Source: an uncultured Erythrobacter sp.
Lineage (GTDB): Bacteria > Pseudomonadota > Alphaproteobacteria > Sphingomonadales > Sphingomonadaceae
DNA: 64,000 nucleotides
Reading direction: 5' to 3'
NCBI GenBank assembly: GCA_947498065.1
Contig: CANMIS010000004.1
Coordinates: 62,001 to 126,000, forward strand
Part shown: positions 1-10,055 of the stretch, one piece after another
Numbering within the stretch: position 1 is the first letter of the stretch
How the letters are laid out: each line of letters begins with the position of its first letter
Translations under genes and position numbers: made by a program
Notes under the pieces: generated by a model
Seen by the model: only the letters and a program-made list of their open reading frames with translations
The model's database searches: none
What the model was told of the DNA's origin: nothing

Positions 1-1
1 C

Positions 2-1189
2 CGTTTGCAAACCGCTTTGCTGTTCGACCAACCGCATGACATTCTAGAGGCGGCGGTACGCGATTTCGCTCGGATTGAAGAGATGAAATCGGGCGCGACT
101 TTCAACGTGCCTGAGGCCAATCCGGGCAAATTCTACCGGCTATTTAACGGTTCAGAAGAATTGATGCTGACCTTTGAATATATCGATGCTCCAGCCAATC
201 CTGACGTATTCACCGCCGCATTGTCATCGACAGTCACTGGCCTTCTGTGCCCGGACATTCGCGAACGCATCGCTCGCTCGCGCAGCCACATCCTGCTGGA
301 AGTGTCGCATGGCGTTATGGGAGGTGTCGAAAATGATCCCAAGATCGCCGAGATGTTTCAGCAGATCGGCGTCAAACAAGCGGGCGCGACGCGGGAGCAA
401 TTTGACCGGCGCCTGCAAATTTTGGCCTTGATGAGCCGGATTGTCACCGATCATGCCAGCCCATCCGCCGTGCATTGGACGCAGTCAGATCAACTGATCT
501 CTGGCGAGATGTTTGATAGTTTTGCCGCTATGGATGCGCCAAGTCCGCTTCATATCCACCCATATTTGTTCGGACCGCAGGCAGGCCCCGGCGAAGATCA
601 ACAGCTCGGCATTCGCACCTATGGTGCGCGCCACTGGCTGGGCCGCGAAATCGTGATCAAACCCAATGTGCTGCCTTGGGCTTCCAATTTCGAAACCATC
701 CTTAGCTTCATGAATGTGAGCCTGGTGGAGAACGGCTATGTCATCCCGGATGGCGATACGTTCGGGCCGGAAGACCGCAGCCTGTCATACCGAGTGAACT
801 GGCGCGATGCTGATCCGGAAGATGGCGAAGCGGGCTTGGCGTTTTATGAGCTCACTCCGCTCAAGCACGTAGAGCATGATTTTCTGGCCGACGACCATGT
901 TCCCGATGAGAACGCCATCGACGACCGGTCCTTTCCCGCCGACCTGATGCCAAAGAAACAGGATGCCAAGGTCGAGCTTGCCAATGAATGGGCCGAGAAA
1001 CGCGCCATGGCCGAGGGTATTGGTGGGAGGTTTGAAGTGCGCGCGATTGGAGACGGCGGTGCACCGCCACCTGATCCAGACGCACCAAAGCCCGCCCAGG
1101 TCAGCCAGCCAACGCCCAGCAATCCGGGCATGCCGAGCCTGAGCGGCAAAGGCCTGCGCGCCAAAGTGTTTGGCCGGAAAGGCGTTTAG
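2..1189 (+). CDS. Hypothetical protein, DUF4261-like, 5' end at window edge
   Basis: The reading frame is open from the first bases of the window, so the true start may lie upstream; the first usable codon is a TTG at 5. The middle (about residues 160-290) resembles DUF4261 proteins: a T-Y-G...G-R-E-I-V-I strand followed by a long helix. The last 60 residues are proline-rich and end in a short basic tail (LRAKVFGRKGV). No signal peptide or membrane segment is visible. The 309-codon gene on the other strand at 1709-2632 ends in a similar tail (FFSRLFGRGR). Function is not known; the DUF4261 assignment is from memory of the family and is tentative. Confidence 0.6.
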   Translation, partial: RLQTALLFDQPHDILEAAVRDFARIEEMKSGATFNVPEANPGKFYRLFNGSEELMLTFEYIDAPANPDVFTAALSSTVTGLLCPDIRERIARSRSHILLEVSHGVMGGVENDPKIAEMFQQIGVKQAGATREQFDRRLQILALMSRIVTDHASPSAVHWTQSDQLISGEMFDSFAAMDAPSPLHIHPYLFGPQAGPGEDQQLGIRTYGARHWLGREIVIKPNVLPWASNFETILSFMNVSLVENGYVIPDGDTFGPEDRSLSYRVNWRDADPEDGEAGLAFYELTPLKHVEHDFLADDHVPDENAIDDRSFPADLMPKKQDAKVELANEWAEKRAMAEGIGGRFEVRAIGDGGAPPPDPDAPKPAQVSQPTPSNPGMPSLSGKGLRAKVFGRKGV

Positions 1190-1256
1190 CGCACAAGGGT
1201 TTAGCCCCTCAGCATTGGCTGAGAGGCCATTTCACGATGCGTTTAGATAGGCGCTT

Positions 1257-1493
1257 TTACGCGCTGGCTGCTTCAGCCGCTTCTGCTGCTTCGGCTTCTG
1301 CTGCACGGCGTGCAGCGCGCTCTTCATCAGCGCGGGCGCGGTCTTGCACAGTCTTGCGAGCCTGTTCAGCCAAACCACGCCAGGTTTTCTCAGCCCGCAG
1401 ATGCCGCTCACGCACATTGGCGAGATCAGACTTTTCCGCTTGCGCCGCGGCTTCGTCGGCGCGTTCGCTGTAGAATTCGTATGTTTGGGCCAT
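1257..1493 (-). CDS. Small coiled-coil protein of unknown function
   Basis: A 78-residue, highly charged, Ala/Glu/Arg-rich protein predicted to be almost entirely helical. Residues 1-45 have a definite sequence (YEFYSERADEAAAQAEKSDL, then a W-containing helix), while residues 50-78 are a low-complexity Arg/Glu/Ala tail. No signal peptide, cysteine or catalytic motif is present. The structured first half and its monocistronic setting between two unrelated genes argue for a real gene rather than a shadow frame. Similar short proteins seem common in sphingomonads. The function is unknown; a cytoplasmic coiled-coil adaptor is a guess. Confidence 0.55.
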   Translation of the reverse strand: MAQTYEFYSERADEAAAQAEKSDLANVRERHLRAEKTWRGLAEQARKTVQDRARADEERAARRAAEAEAAEAAEAASA

Positions 1494-1708
1494 GCAATGG
1501 TCTCTCTTTATGCTCCGGCTCAGCAGGGGTCAGAGTGCGTGCAAGCACTTGGCCTGTCGTGCCGCCCGCAAAGCGCAGCGGCGCCAGATTCTTTGGATAG
1601 GCCGCTAGGTTAGCAGATTTATGCGCAAACACCTAATTCGCGCGGCTTTCTTGGTAAACGCGCACGCAAGCACTCACGCTCTGCAGCGCCCATGCTCACC
1701 CGGTTTGG

Positions 1709-2632
1709 CTAGGCAGCCTTGTCCACCGAGCGCCCGCGTCCGAACAAGCGGCTGAAGAAACCACGCTTCTTTGGTTCAGGCTCAGGCGCCTCTTCCATAA
1801 TCTCATCGACCTTGCGGCGTAGATCTGCACCGGAGAATTCCTTCTCTTCTTCAACCACTTTGCGCTGAATGAAGGTCTCTGCCTCAATAGATGCCAGCTC
1901 GGCCGCTGGACGGCGTTCCGCCACCTGTTCAGTCGCGGGCTTCGCCAACACGCTGATCAGTTCAGGGCGCATGTCCTCAACCGCAACAACCGCGCCGATC
2001 CCGATGGGATGGAGGTGCTTTTTCACACGCGCTGCAATGGCCTGCTGGCACCTAAGCGCGCGCCACCAACAGCTCACCACATACTCGACGTAGCGCAGCG
2101 GCGCTTGCTGCGGATTGTCATCGCGGAAGAAGTGACGCTGTTTGTGGAATAGCAGCGCAGTGTTGAGCGGGCCAAACCCCTCAATCTCAAGGTAGAGCTC
2201 AATGTCCTCTTCTTTGCCAGCCCACGTCGGACCCTCTTCGCTGCCACATTCCGCGATAATCTGGTCAGCGGGCGTATCGGAGAAGGCATAGTCCTCGTCG
2301 GTGTAGAGCATGGCCGCAAGGAAGGGTTCATGCGTCTTGCCCTTTTCAAATGCTAGATCAGGCGGGTTCGCCGCAACGATGATCACCGTGCTGACCGGCT
2401 CACCTTCCAGCCCATCGACGCAATCATACACGTCTTCGAGACCGTTGATCTCAATCGCATCATGATCAAGCTGGCGGCACAGTTCAGCGACCGGGGTGTC
2501 CATCGTCGCGATATGCTCTGCAAGGATTGCCTCAGCGGCATCGAAATCCGAGGCGGCAAACAGCGCATGCAAGCGCGCCTCAAAAGCCTTTTCCCCTTCG
2601 GCAGTCGCGAAGACTTCCTGCAGCTGATGCAT
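1709..2632 (-). CDS. Conserved hypothetical protein with acidic body and basic tail
   Basis: About 307 residues from the ATG at 2632, which lies just after an AAGGGG ribosome binding site; a TTG two codons earlier would give 309. The protein is acidic and cytoplasmic in appearance, with no signal peptide or membrane helix. A Trp/Cys/Arg helix near residue 190 (CWWRALRCQQ) is the most distinctive element. The C-terminus (about 265-307) is charged and ends in a basic FFSRLFGRGR tail like the end of the gene at 2-1189. I do not recognise the family. The shared tail suggests the two genes could have related localisation, which is inference only. Confidence 0.6.
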   Translation of the reverse strand: MHQLQEVFATAEGEKAFEARLHALFAASDFDAAEAILAEHIATMDTPVAELCRQLDHDAIEINGLEDVYDCVDGLEGEPVSTVIIVAANPPDLAFEKGKTHEPFLAAMLYTDEDYAFSDTPADQIIAECGSEEGPTWAGKEEDIELYLEIEGFGPLNTALLFHKQRHFFRDDNPQQAPLRYVEYVVSCWWRALRCQQAIAARVKKHLHPIGIGAVVAVEDMRPELISVLAKPATEQVAERRPAAELASIEAETFIQRKVVEEEKEFSGADLRRKVDEIMEEAPEPEPKKRGFFSRLFGRGRSVDKAA

Positions 2633-2935
2633 TTTCAAAACCCCTTAGTAACGATACGCACTGACGCAAACGGCCAGCCTCGCTGTCATGCAGCGAAAGT
2701 CTTCCAGCGCGTTAACCGTGCATGGCTACCATAGGGTTAATATGGAGGTTACTGTGGTGCATGTGCTCGCTTCTAACCACGGTCAGTGCGAGTAGGAAAG
2801 CGCTATGGCGGCCGTAGCCAGCGTCATCAGCGCTTCATGTCTTGGCTCAAAGTGCCCGAGCCTAGTCGCGCATTGACCCGCGCAGAGGGATTGCAGCGGG
2901 GCAGAGCATCACAGCCCCGCCCCGCCACGGATCGC
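2633..2935. other. Intergenic stretch without a recognised gene
   Basis: About 300 bases between the divergently placed 5' end of the 309-codon gene and the 3' end of the cold-shock gene. It should carry the promoter of the former on the minus strand. I see no RNA gene, no convincing small ORF with a ribosome binding site and no repeat shared with the rest of the window. Confidence 0.4.
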
Positions 2936-3148
2936 TTAGTCAGCAGCTGACAAGTTCACAGCGCTTTCTTTGCCATTACGGCCCTCTTCGAGGTCGAAGT
3001 TGACGCGCTGGTCCTTATCGAGCGATTGCATGCCGGCGGCTTGCACTGCGCTGATGTGGACGAAGCTGTCATTCGAGCCATCGTCAGGCTGAATGAAGCC
3101 ATAGCCCTTGTCAGTGTTGAAGAACTTTACGGTTCCAGTCTTAGACAT
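2936..3148 (-). CDS. cspA: Cold-shock protein, CspA family
   Basis: A 70-residue single cold-shock domain, the normal length for the family. RNP1 (KGYGFI) and RNP2 (SFVHIS) lie in the expected order, after the opening TGTVKFFN strand. Such proteins bind single-stranded RNA and DNA and melt RNA structure in the cytoplasm; many respond to cold or growth phase. The start is fixed by AAAGGAAAC upstream of the ATG. The long leader at 3149-3675 is typical of csp genes with post-transcriptional control. The symbol denotes the family, since several paralogues usually exist. Confidence 0.93.
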   Translation of the reverse strand: MSKTGTVKFFNTDKGYGFIQPDDGSNDSFVHISAVQAAGMQSLDKDQRVNFDLEEGRNGKESAVNLSAAD

Positions 3149-3675
3149 AGTCGTTTCCTTTCAAGCGAAACGGTAATTGCCATGCCCCAATGCGAGGCAT
3201 GGTTGTGCGTCAAATCGTCAAATGAAAGGAAGTCGTCGTCTGGTTTACGCCGGGGGCCACAGGGGCCAAACGGCGGAAGGCAAATCTCGAAGTCCGTCGC
3301 AAATCTCGACGTCAGCAAGTGCCAACTAGCAGACATTTGGGCAATCACCTAATTTGAAGGAGTTAGCCGCAATTTCTGCGCCGCCACCTGAGGTCCCTTT
3401 TCGCCGCCCCGTAAGCTCCATTCCTCCACTCGCCGCACGCACGGGGCGCTTGGAACAGCTGGAACACTGTCTAAGGCCAAAAACCATCCGATCACAGACA
3501 CGCCTATTGATCGAAAAAATCGATTGAAGACTGCGCGCGGCATCGCGGCAATTGCCAGGGAAATTGGCCATCCGCATGGTCTAAACGCCGCGCCCATCAG
3601 TAGGAAAGCCTCAGCGCCGCCTCAGACCATCTCGCCGCTGCAAAATGGCATTCCCGCCCGCGCTGTGGCAAAGCC
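3149..3675. promoter_or_regulatory. Long intergenic region: cspA leader and lipocalin upstream region
   Basis: 527 bases with no convincing gene. On the minus strand it is the upstream region of cspA. A 7-bp hairpin (CCATGCC and GGCATGG at 3180-3202) lies about 30 bases before the cspA start, where it could form part of a structured leader. On the plus strand it precedes the lipocalin gene. A short A-rich-loop palindrome (ATCGA-aaaaa-TCGAT) sits near 3510. The overlapping short reading frames here lack ribosome binding sites and look random. Confidence 0.4.
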
Positions 3676-4266
3676 ATGCGCATGACATTCAAACACGCCC
3701 CGCGCGCGGCTTTCCCCCTGCTCGCCGCAGCCACGCTCGCCGCATGCGCAGGCTCCCCCGGCCCGGCAGGCAACACCGCCGTGCCCGAGCCCGCAAAGCC
3801 GGTCGCGCTCGCATCCTACCTTGGCACCTGGCACGAATATGCCCGCTATGAGGCGCCGTTTCAAAAGGGCTGCGAAGGCGTCACCGCGACCTATTCAAAG
3901 CGCGATGATGGCAAGATTGCCGTGCTCAATTCCTGCCGCAAAGGCGGGCTTGATGGCAAACTCAGCGAAGCCAAGGGCCGCGCCAAAGTGGTCGAGGGGT
4001 CAGACGGCGCCAAGCTGAAGGTCAGCTTCTTCGGCCCGTTCTACGGCGATTATTGGGTGCTTGATCGCGGCGAACCAAACGCCGAAGGACAATATCCGTG
4101 GTCGATCGTCGGCGAGCCGTCAGGGCGCTATTTATGGATGCTCACCCGCGAGGCCCAGCCCAGCGCAGAACTGCGCGCCGCGCTAGAAGCCCGCGTGCGC
4201 GAGCTGGGTTATGACTGGGATTTGGTGAGAAAAACGGCACAAGAGCCCACAACCCCGTCATCCTGA
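3676..4266 (+). CDS. Lipocalin family lipoprotein (Blc-like)
   Basis: 196 residues. A signal peptide ends at a lipobox (LAAC, Cys about residue 25), predicting an outer-membrane or periplasmic lipoprotein. The mature part has the lipocalin opening G-T-W-H-E-Y-A-R and later the Y-G-D-Y-W-V-L and Y-L-W-M-L-T-R strands of bacterial Blc proteins, which bind lysophospholipids and fatty acids and are tied to envelope stress. An in-frame ATG two codons downstream is an alternative start. The stop codon falls inside the palindromic repeat at 4256-4282, so the last residues are encoded by repeat sequence. Confidence 0.87.
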   Translation: MRMTFKHAPRAAFPLLAAATLAACAGSPGPAGNTAVPEPAKPVALASYLGTWHEYARYEAPFQKGCEGVTATYSKRDDGKIAVLNSCRKGGLDGKLSEAKGRAKVVEGSDGAKLKVSFFGPFYGDYWVLDRGEPNAEGQYPWSIVGEPSGRYLWMLTREAQPSAELRAALEARVRELGYDWDLVRKTAQEPTTPSS

Positions 4267-4282
4267 ACTTGTTTCAGGATAA
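4256..4282. repeat. REP-like palindrome, left copy
   Basis: A 27-base unit containing the hairpin TCCTGAA-cttgt-TTCAGGA. It is the exact reverse complement of 4654-4680. Units of this kind are widespread between genes in alphaproteobacteria. It overlaps the stop codon of the lipocalin gene. Confidence 0.85.
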
Positions 4283-4295
4283 CAAGCCACAAGCC

Positions 4296-4595
4296 TCACT
4301 CTCGCAAACCCAGCTCCAGACTCAGGTCAAGCCACTCAGAGTTCTCCGCCTCCACCAGATTGATCTTCCAGTCTCGATGCCAATTCTTCAGCTGCTTCTC
4401 GCGCGAGATCGCGTCATACATGCTCTCAAACATCTCAATCCTGACGAGACGTTTGCAATTTCTCCTTTTGGCGAACCCTTCGATTGCGCCAGTGCGATGT
4501 TGCCATATCCGCTGTGCGAGATTGGAAGTGACGCCGATATAGATGTAGCCGCGGCGACCGCTCGCTAAGACATAGACGCAAGGTTGTTTGGCCAT
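4296..4595 (-). CDS. Small GIY-YIG nuclease-superfamily protein
   Basis: 99 residues, made up of the GIY-YIG fold only. The N-terminal strand VYVLAS and the YIYIG strand supply the two halves of the signature; a conserved Arg follows in AQRIWQH, and a Glu lies in the REKQLKNW helix. The family cleaves DNA in UvrC and homing enzymes, but for stand-alone short members (UPF0213/YhbQ-like) the substrate is generally unknown. The gene sits precisely between palindromic repeats at 4256-4282, 4604-4630 and 4654-4680, the outer two being perfect inverted copies. It has no evident operon partner. Confidence 0.85.
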   Translation of the reverse strand: MAKQPCVYVLASGRRGYIYIGVTSNLAQRIWQHRTGAIEGFAKRRNCKRLVRIEMFESMYDAISREKQLKNWHRDWKINLVEAENSEWLDLSLELGLRE

Positions 4596-4603
4596 ATGCC
4601 CAC

Positions 4604-4630
4604 CGTCATGCTGAATTCACTTCAGCATAA
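4604..4630. repeat. REP-like palindrome, variant copy
   Basis: A hairpin of the same design as the flanking units (ATGCTGAA-ttcac-TTCAGCAT, preceded by CGTC) but with a different stem sequence. It lies just upstream of the GIY-YIG start codon, so it may be transcribed in that gene's leader. Confidence 0.7.
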
Positions 4631-4653
4631 CAAGTGAAGCATCTTTGAGGCGG

Positions 4654-4680
4654 TTATCCTGAAACAAGTTCAGGATGACG
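4654..4680. repeat. REP-like palindrome, right copy
   Basis: Perfect reverse complement of 4256-4282 over 27 bases. It closes the bracket around the GIY-YIG gene. Confidence 0.85.
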
Positions 4681-4762
4681 AGGGATTGTGGTCGGCCTGG
4701 AATGGTTCGGCGAACGACCAGTGAGCCGCAAGCCCGCACGGGCGTCGCGCTTTATGGCGCGG

Positions 4763-4814
4763 AAGCCAAGCGAACGGATGTGAGCGCCCGGCGTTTGAGG
4801 GCGCAAACAAAAAA
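4763..4814. repeat. Inverted repeat arm, left of hpf
   Basis: A 52-base arm identical to the reverse complement of 5299-5350. Weaker similarity extends outward to about 4694 on this side and 5425 on the other. The core CCAAGCGAACGGATGTGAGC recurs at 5543-5562 and, inverted, near 53970. The arm ends seven bases from the hpf stop codon. Confidence 0.85.
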
Positions 4815-4820
4815 CCCCCT

Positions 4821-5183
4821 TCACATCTCCTTATCAGGCCGCGGGTCGTGCTTGTGCTTTTCTTGCTTGCCCAGCACGCGTTCCAGCCGCTGGGCCATGG
4901 TGTTTGCCGCCTTGCGGGCCGCCGTGTCCACATCGCCTGCATGTTCGGTGACGCCGATTGGCTTGTCCCCGCGCGGGCGCGCTTCGATCATACAGGCTTT
5001 GTCGTCATCACCGCCCTTGCGCGCATTGTCATCGCGCACGTGCACCTCCAGCCGGGTGAGGCGATTTTCAAACCGGGCAAGCTTGTGACGCACGGCGTTT
5101 TCGATCCGCTCGGCGACGTTTTCAGTGCCCATAACGCTGCTGTCAGAGTTGAACTGGAACTGCATGGTTTCGGTGTTTGGCAT
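4821..5183 (-). CDS. Ribosome hibernation factor, HPF/RaiA-like
   Basis: 120 residues with the beta-alpha-beta-beta-beta-alpha S30AE fold pattern: an N-terminal strand MQFQFNSDSS, a helix with ENAVRHKLARFENRL, the strand LEVHVRDDN and a C-terminal basic helix. These proteins bind the 30S decoding region and silence ribosomes in stationary phase. Length fits a short HPF, without the long C-terminal dimerisation domain. An ATG six codons downstream is an alternative start. Unlike many proteobacterial hpf genes it is not next to rpoN here; instead it lies alone between two long inverted-repeat arms. Confidence 0.82.
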   Translation of the reverse strand: MPNTETMQFQFNSDSSVMGTENVAERIENAVRHKLARFENRLTRLEVHVRDDNARKGGDDDKACMIEARPRGDKPIGVTEHAGDVDTAARKAANTMAQRLERVLGKQEKHKHDPRPDKEM

Positions 5184-5298
5184 CGGGGGCGACGCTCCTC
5201 TCTTAGCGGGTTTGTTGTGTTAATGGATATGGGAAGCCACGCGGGAATTTCGAGGAATTTCGGAGTGGGAGTTTCGCGGCTTGGTCCGCGGAGCACGA

Positions 5299-5350
5299 TT
5301 TTTTGTTTGCGCCCTCAAACGCCGGGCGCTCACATCCGTTCGCTTGGCTT
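5299..5350. repeat. Inverted repeat arm, right of hpf
   Basis: Exact inverted partner of 4763-4814. It lies about 115 bases upstream of the hpf start, so any promoter for hpf must be between the arm and the gene or read through the arm. Confidence 0.85.
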
Positions 5351-5461
5351 TCGGCCTAACCGGCCGGCGCGCGGTCGCGCTTGCGGCTCGCTTCGCTCAC
5401 CGGACCATTCCAGGCCATGGCAATTGCGCCGAGATACTTGGCGCTTAACAGTTGGCTTGGA

Positions 5462-5576
5462 CGCGGAGCACGGTCGCGTAGCGACCGCAAGGGCGCACGC
5501 CCGCCCGCAGCGATGCGATCTATGATCGCGTGAGCGAGGATAGCCAAGCGAACGGATGTGAGCGCTGGCGCTTGAA
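5462..5576. repeat. Dispersed intergenic repeat, copy near yaiI
   Basis: Positions 5531-5576 are the exact reverse complement of 53953-53998 (46 bases), and similarity continues through the C-G-C-T-G-C-G-G-G-C-G-G-G-C motif on the inner side. The unit shares its core with the arms around hpf. It lies in a 437-base gene-free region between hpf and the YaiI-family gene; apart from the repeats that region holds nothing I recognise. Confidence 0.75.
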
Positions 5577-5620
5577 GCCAAACAAAGACTCTTTCCCATC
5601 TTGGCGCTAGAACCTCGGCA

Positions 5621-6091
5621 ATGTCCGAAGCACAAACCCACATCACAATCCTGGTCGATGCCGATGCCTGCCCGGTAAAAGACGAGGTGTACCGCGTCGC
5701 AGAGCGGTTTAAGGCTGAGGTGCGCATCGTCAGCAATTCGCCGTTCCGCATCCCCGATCACCCGCGCATAAAACGCATTGTCGTCGACGATGGCTTTGAC
5801 GCGGCGGATGATTGGATTGCGGAAAATGCGAATGCGCGCAGCGTGGTGATCACCGCCGATATTCTGCTGGCCGAGCGGTGCCTAAAGGCAGGCGCGGCGG
5901 TGCTGTCTCACAATGGCAAACCGTTCGATGCCGCCAGTATCGGCAGCGCAATCGCAACCCGCGCCATTATGGAAGACCTGCGCGCCGGGATGGACGGAAT
6001 TGGAGGCGGCCCACCGCCGTTCTCAAAGGCCGACCGCTCGCGGTTTCTGCAGGAACTGGACCGGGTGTTGGTGGCGATGGGGCGGGGTTAG
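5621..6091 (+). CDS. YaiI/YqxD family protein (DUF188, UPF0178)
   Basis: 156 residues, full length for the family. It opens with the diagnostic VDADACPVKDEVYR segment, and has the internal VDDGFDAADDWIAE and TADILLAERCL segments that place acidic residues in a PIN-like arrangement. A ribonuclease-like fold is suspected for the family but its substrate is not established. The gene stands alone, convergent with the HEPN gene downstream. Confidence 0.88.
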   Translation: MSEAQTHITILVDADACPVKDEVYRVAERFKAEVRIVSNSPFRIPDHPRIKRIVVDDGFDAADDWIAENANARSVVITADILLAERCLKAGAAVLSHNGKPFDAASIGSAIATRAIMEDLRAGMDGIGGGPPPFSKADRSRFLQELDRVLVAMGRG

Positions 6092-6145
6092 AATTGGTAC
6101 CGGGGTTACGCTAACTAGCGCGGATTACTAAGCGGTGGCGAAAGA

Positions 6146-7366
6146 TCAAAGCCAACCCTCACCACCAAGTGTGAGACTTGACCAATCCGGCACTCCCTCA
6201 ATGATAACTCTCTGAAATGCGCACTCAGCTATCTCTAGCTGTTCCAATTTTGTGGCTTGGAAACTGCCCGCTGCCTTTGATTTAAACTTGACCAGTCCTC
6301 CATGAGCAACATCGCTGCGTTGATCATAAATCTGAGCGAGCTGTTTCGCCTTTGCCATCCGATCCGCTGAATTCTCTCCAATTAGCCAAGCACCTCTCGT
6401 CGAAAACTTATGGCGAATTTCAGATTTCGTGCCATCCCCAAGGAATAGAAGGATTTCGAGCGCGATCCCCAAGTCGAGGGCAAAGTCGTGAGGACTCTTG
6501 CTAAGCTTTGCTGAGTTGAGCCTACGCAACGCTGTGCAGATTCTATCCCTATACTTCGGTTGCATTTTGACTAGCGCAGTGAGCAGCAACTCGAATTCAG
6601 CTGGGTCAATTTCCACCGTGTCCGACAGAGACCCAAGGCCTTGAAGTTCGGCCTTCCCGCCGCAAAGAACAGTGCCAAAATGTGGAACGTGAGGAGGCAG
6701 ATAGCTACTGGAATGAATTAGCTTGACGCCCACACCATTAAAGCAATTGATCGCTAGTGAGGCGAGCTCGAACTCCAAATTAAGTTGTCGGTCCTCATTG
6801 GAAAATCCACGATCTTCATCTCTATCAATGTCTCGTGGCGCTTTTACCCTACGTCTAAGAACGGACGTTGCCTTAGGAGACCAATCACCTCTTTGAGACA
6901 GGTCAATTTTCAGCAGGTCTTCTTTGTCTTCAACTTCATAAAAGTCGTTGGCCGGCAACAATTCAAACTGACTGCCCAATTGGAGAGCCTCAGCAACCTC
7001 AAGATTTCCCAGCCAATAGACCATATCCACGTCGATCTGATCATTTGCGAAAAATTCTCTTAGATCTTCATCTGCTTGGTGTCTGCCACAGGCGTTGGCC
7101 CGCCAAACCCACCAACTGGCTAGATGATGACTATGGAAAATGGACCAGCCACCCAGCGAGTTCGTCATACCCCGGTTCCTAAGTGGTTCGACCTCGGGCA
7201 TCGCATCGATACGCTCTAGAACTTTTTTGCCTTCATCGGAATTCAAATACTGATAGATGAGCGCCTGCTGATTGATCGCAGAACTATGCGGATGAACAAT
7301 CGTCGTGCGCGTTGTTATCGGAATGCCAAGTTCGCCAACTTTGATCGCTTCACCAGCAGCGGACAC
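6146..7366 (-). CDS. HEPN-domain protein (Apea-like), AT-rich
   Basis: 406 residues from a GTG start. The C-terminal quarter carries a HEPN-type helical pair: a helix with LALDLGIALEILL and, later, RSDVAH, which fits the R-X4-6-H catalytic signature of HEPN ribonucleases. The N-terminal 250 residues are unassigned. Many HEPN proteins cleave RNA in toxin or phage-defence settings, but no antitoxin, nucleotidyltransferase or methylase lies beside it. Base composition is clearly lower in GC than its neighbours, suggesting transfer. Its ribosome binding site (GGAGGAAGGG) lies inside the thiC remnant at 7370-7463, so the gene was joined directly to a former thiC end. Confidence 0.75.
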   Translation of the reverse strand: MSAAGEAIKVGELGIPITTRTTIVHPHSSAINQQALIYQYLNSDEGKKVLERIDAMPEVEPLRNRGMTNSLGGWSIFHSHHLASWWVWRANACGRHQADEDLREFFANDQIDVDMVYWLGNLEVAEALQLGSQFELLPANDFYEVEDKEDLLKIDLSQRGDWSPKATSVLRRRVKAPRDIDRDEDRGFSNEDRQLNLEFELASLAINCFNGVGVKLIHSSSYLPPHVPHFGTVLCGGKAELQGLGSLSDTVEIDPAEFELLLTALVKMQPKYRDRICTALRRLNSAKLSKSPHDFALDLGIALEILLFLGDGTKSEIRHKFSTRGAWLIGENSADRMAKAKQLAQIYDQRSDVAHGGLVKFKSKAAGSFQATKLEQLEIAECAFQRVIIEGVPDWSSLTLGGEGWL

Positions 7367-7369
7367 TGT

Positions 7370-7463
7370 TCACCCTTCCTCCGGCAGATACAGCTTCTGC
7401 CCCATATCCCTATATTTCTCGCTCATTTCTTCCATACCTTTGAGCGCAGCTTGCTTGCTGACC
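7370..7463 (-). pseudogene. Remnant of the 3' end of thiC
   Basis: About 30 codons that align with the last codons of the intact thiC gene (7952-8043), ending in their own TGA three bases before the HEPN start. Over the aligned codons I count ten base differences, eight of them silent, plus loss of the final Ala codon. It has no start codon and cannot make ThiC. The excess of silent changes suggests it diverged as part of a working thiC, probably in a relative, before being stranded here. It overlaps the ridA stop region. Confidence 0.88.
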
Positions 7464-10010
<2,547 letters not shown>

Positions 10011-10055
10011 GGATGGAAGCACAATTAGGGTACGCAGCCGCCTGCGTCCAGTGCG

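Noticed and set aside
3326..3597. Short minus-strand frames in the cspA-lipocalin gap
   Set aside because: No ribosome binding site, no recognisable sequence and two overlapping frames of similar quality; treated as non-coding.
4256..4680. Calling the GIY-YIG gene and repeats an insertion sequence
   Set aside because: No transposase, no target duplication visible, and the outer repeats are palindromes found singly in many genomes. Reported as a finding instead.
6146..7366. Toxin-antitoxin system or prophage at the HEPN gene
   Set aside because: No small partner gene, no integrase and no phage genes on either side.
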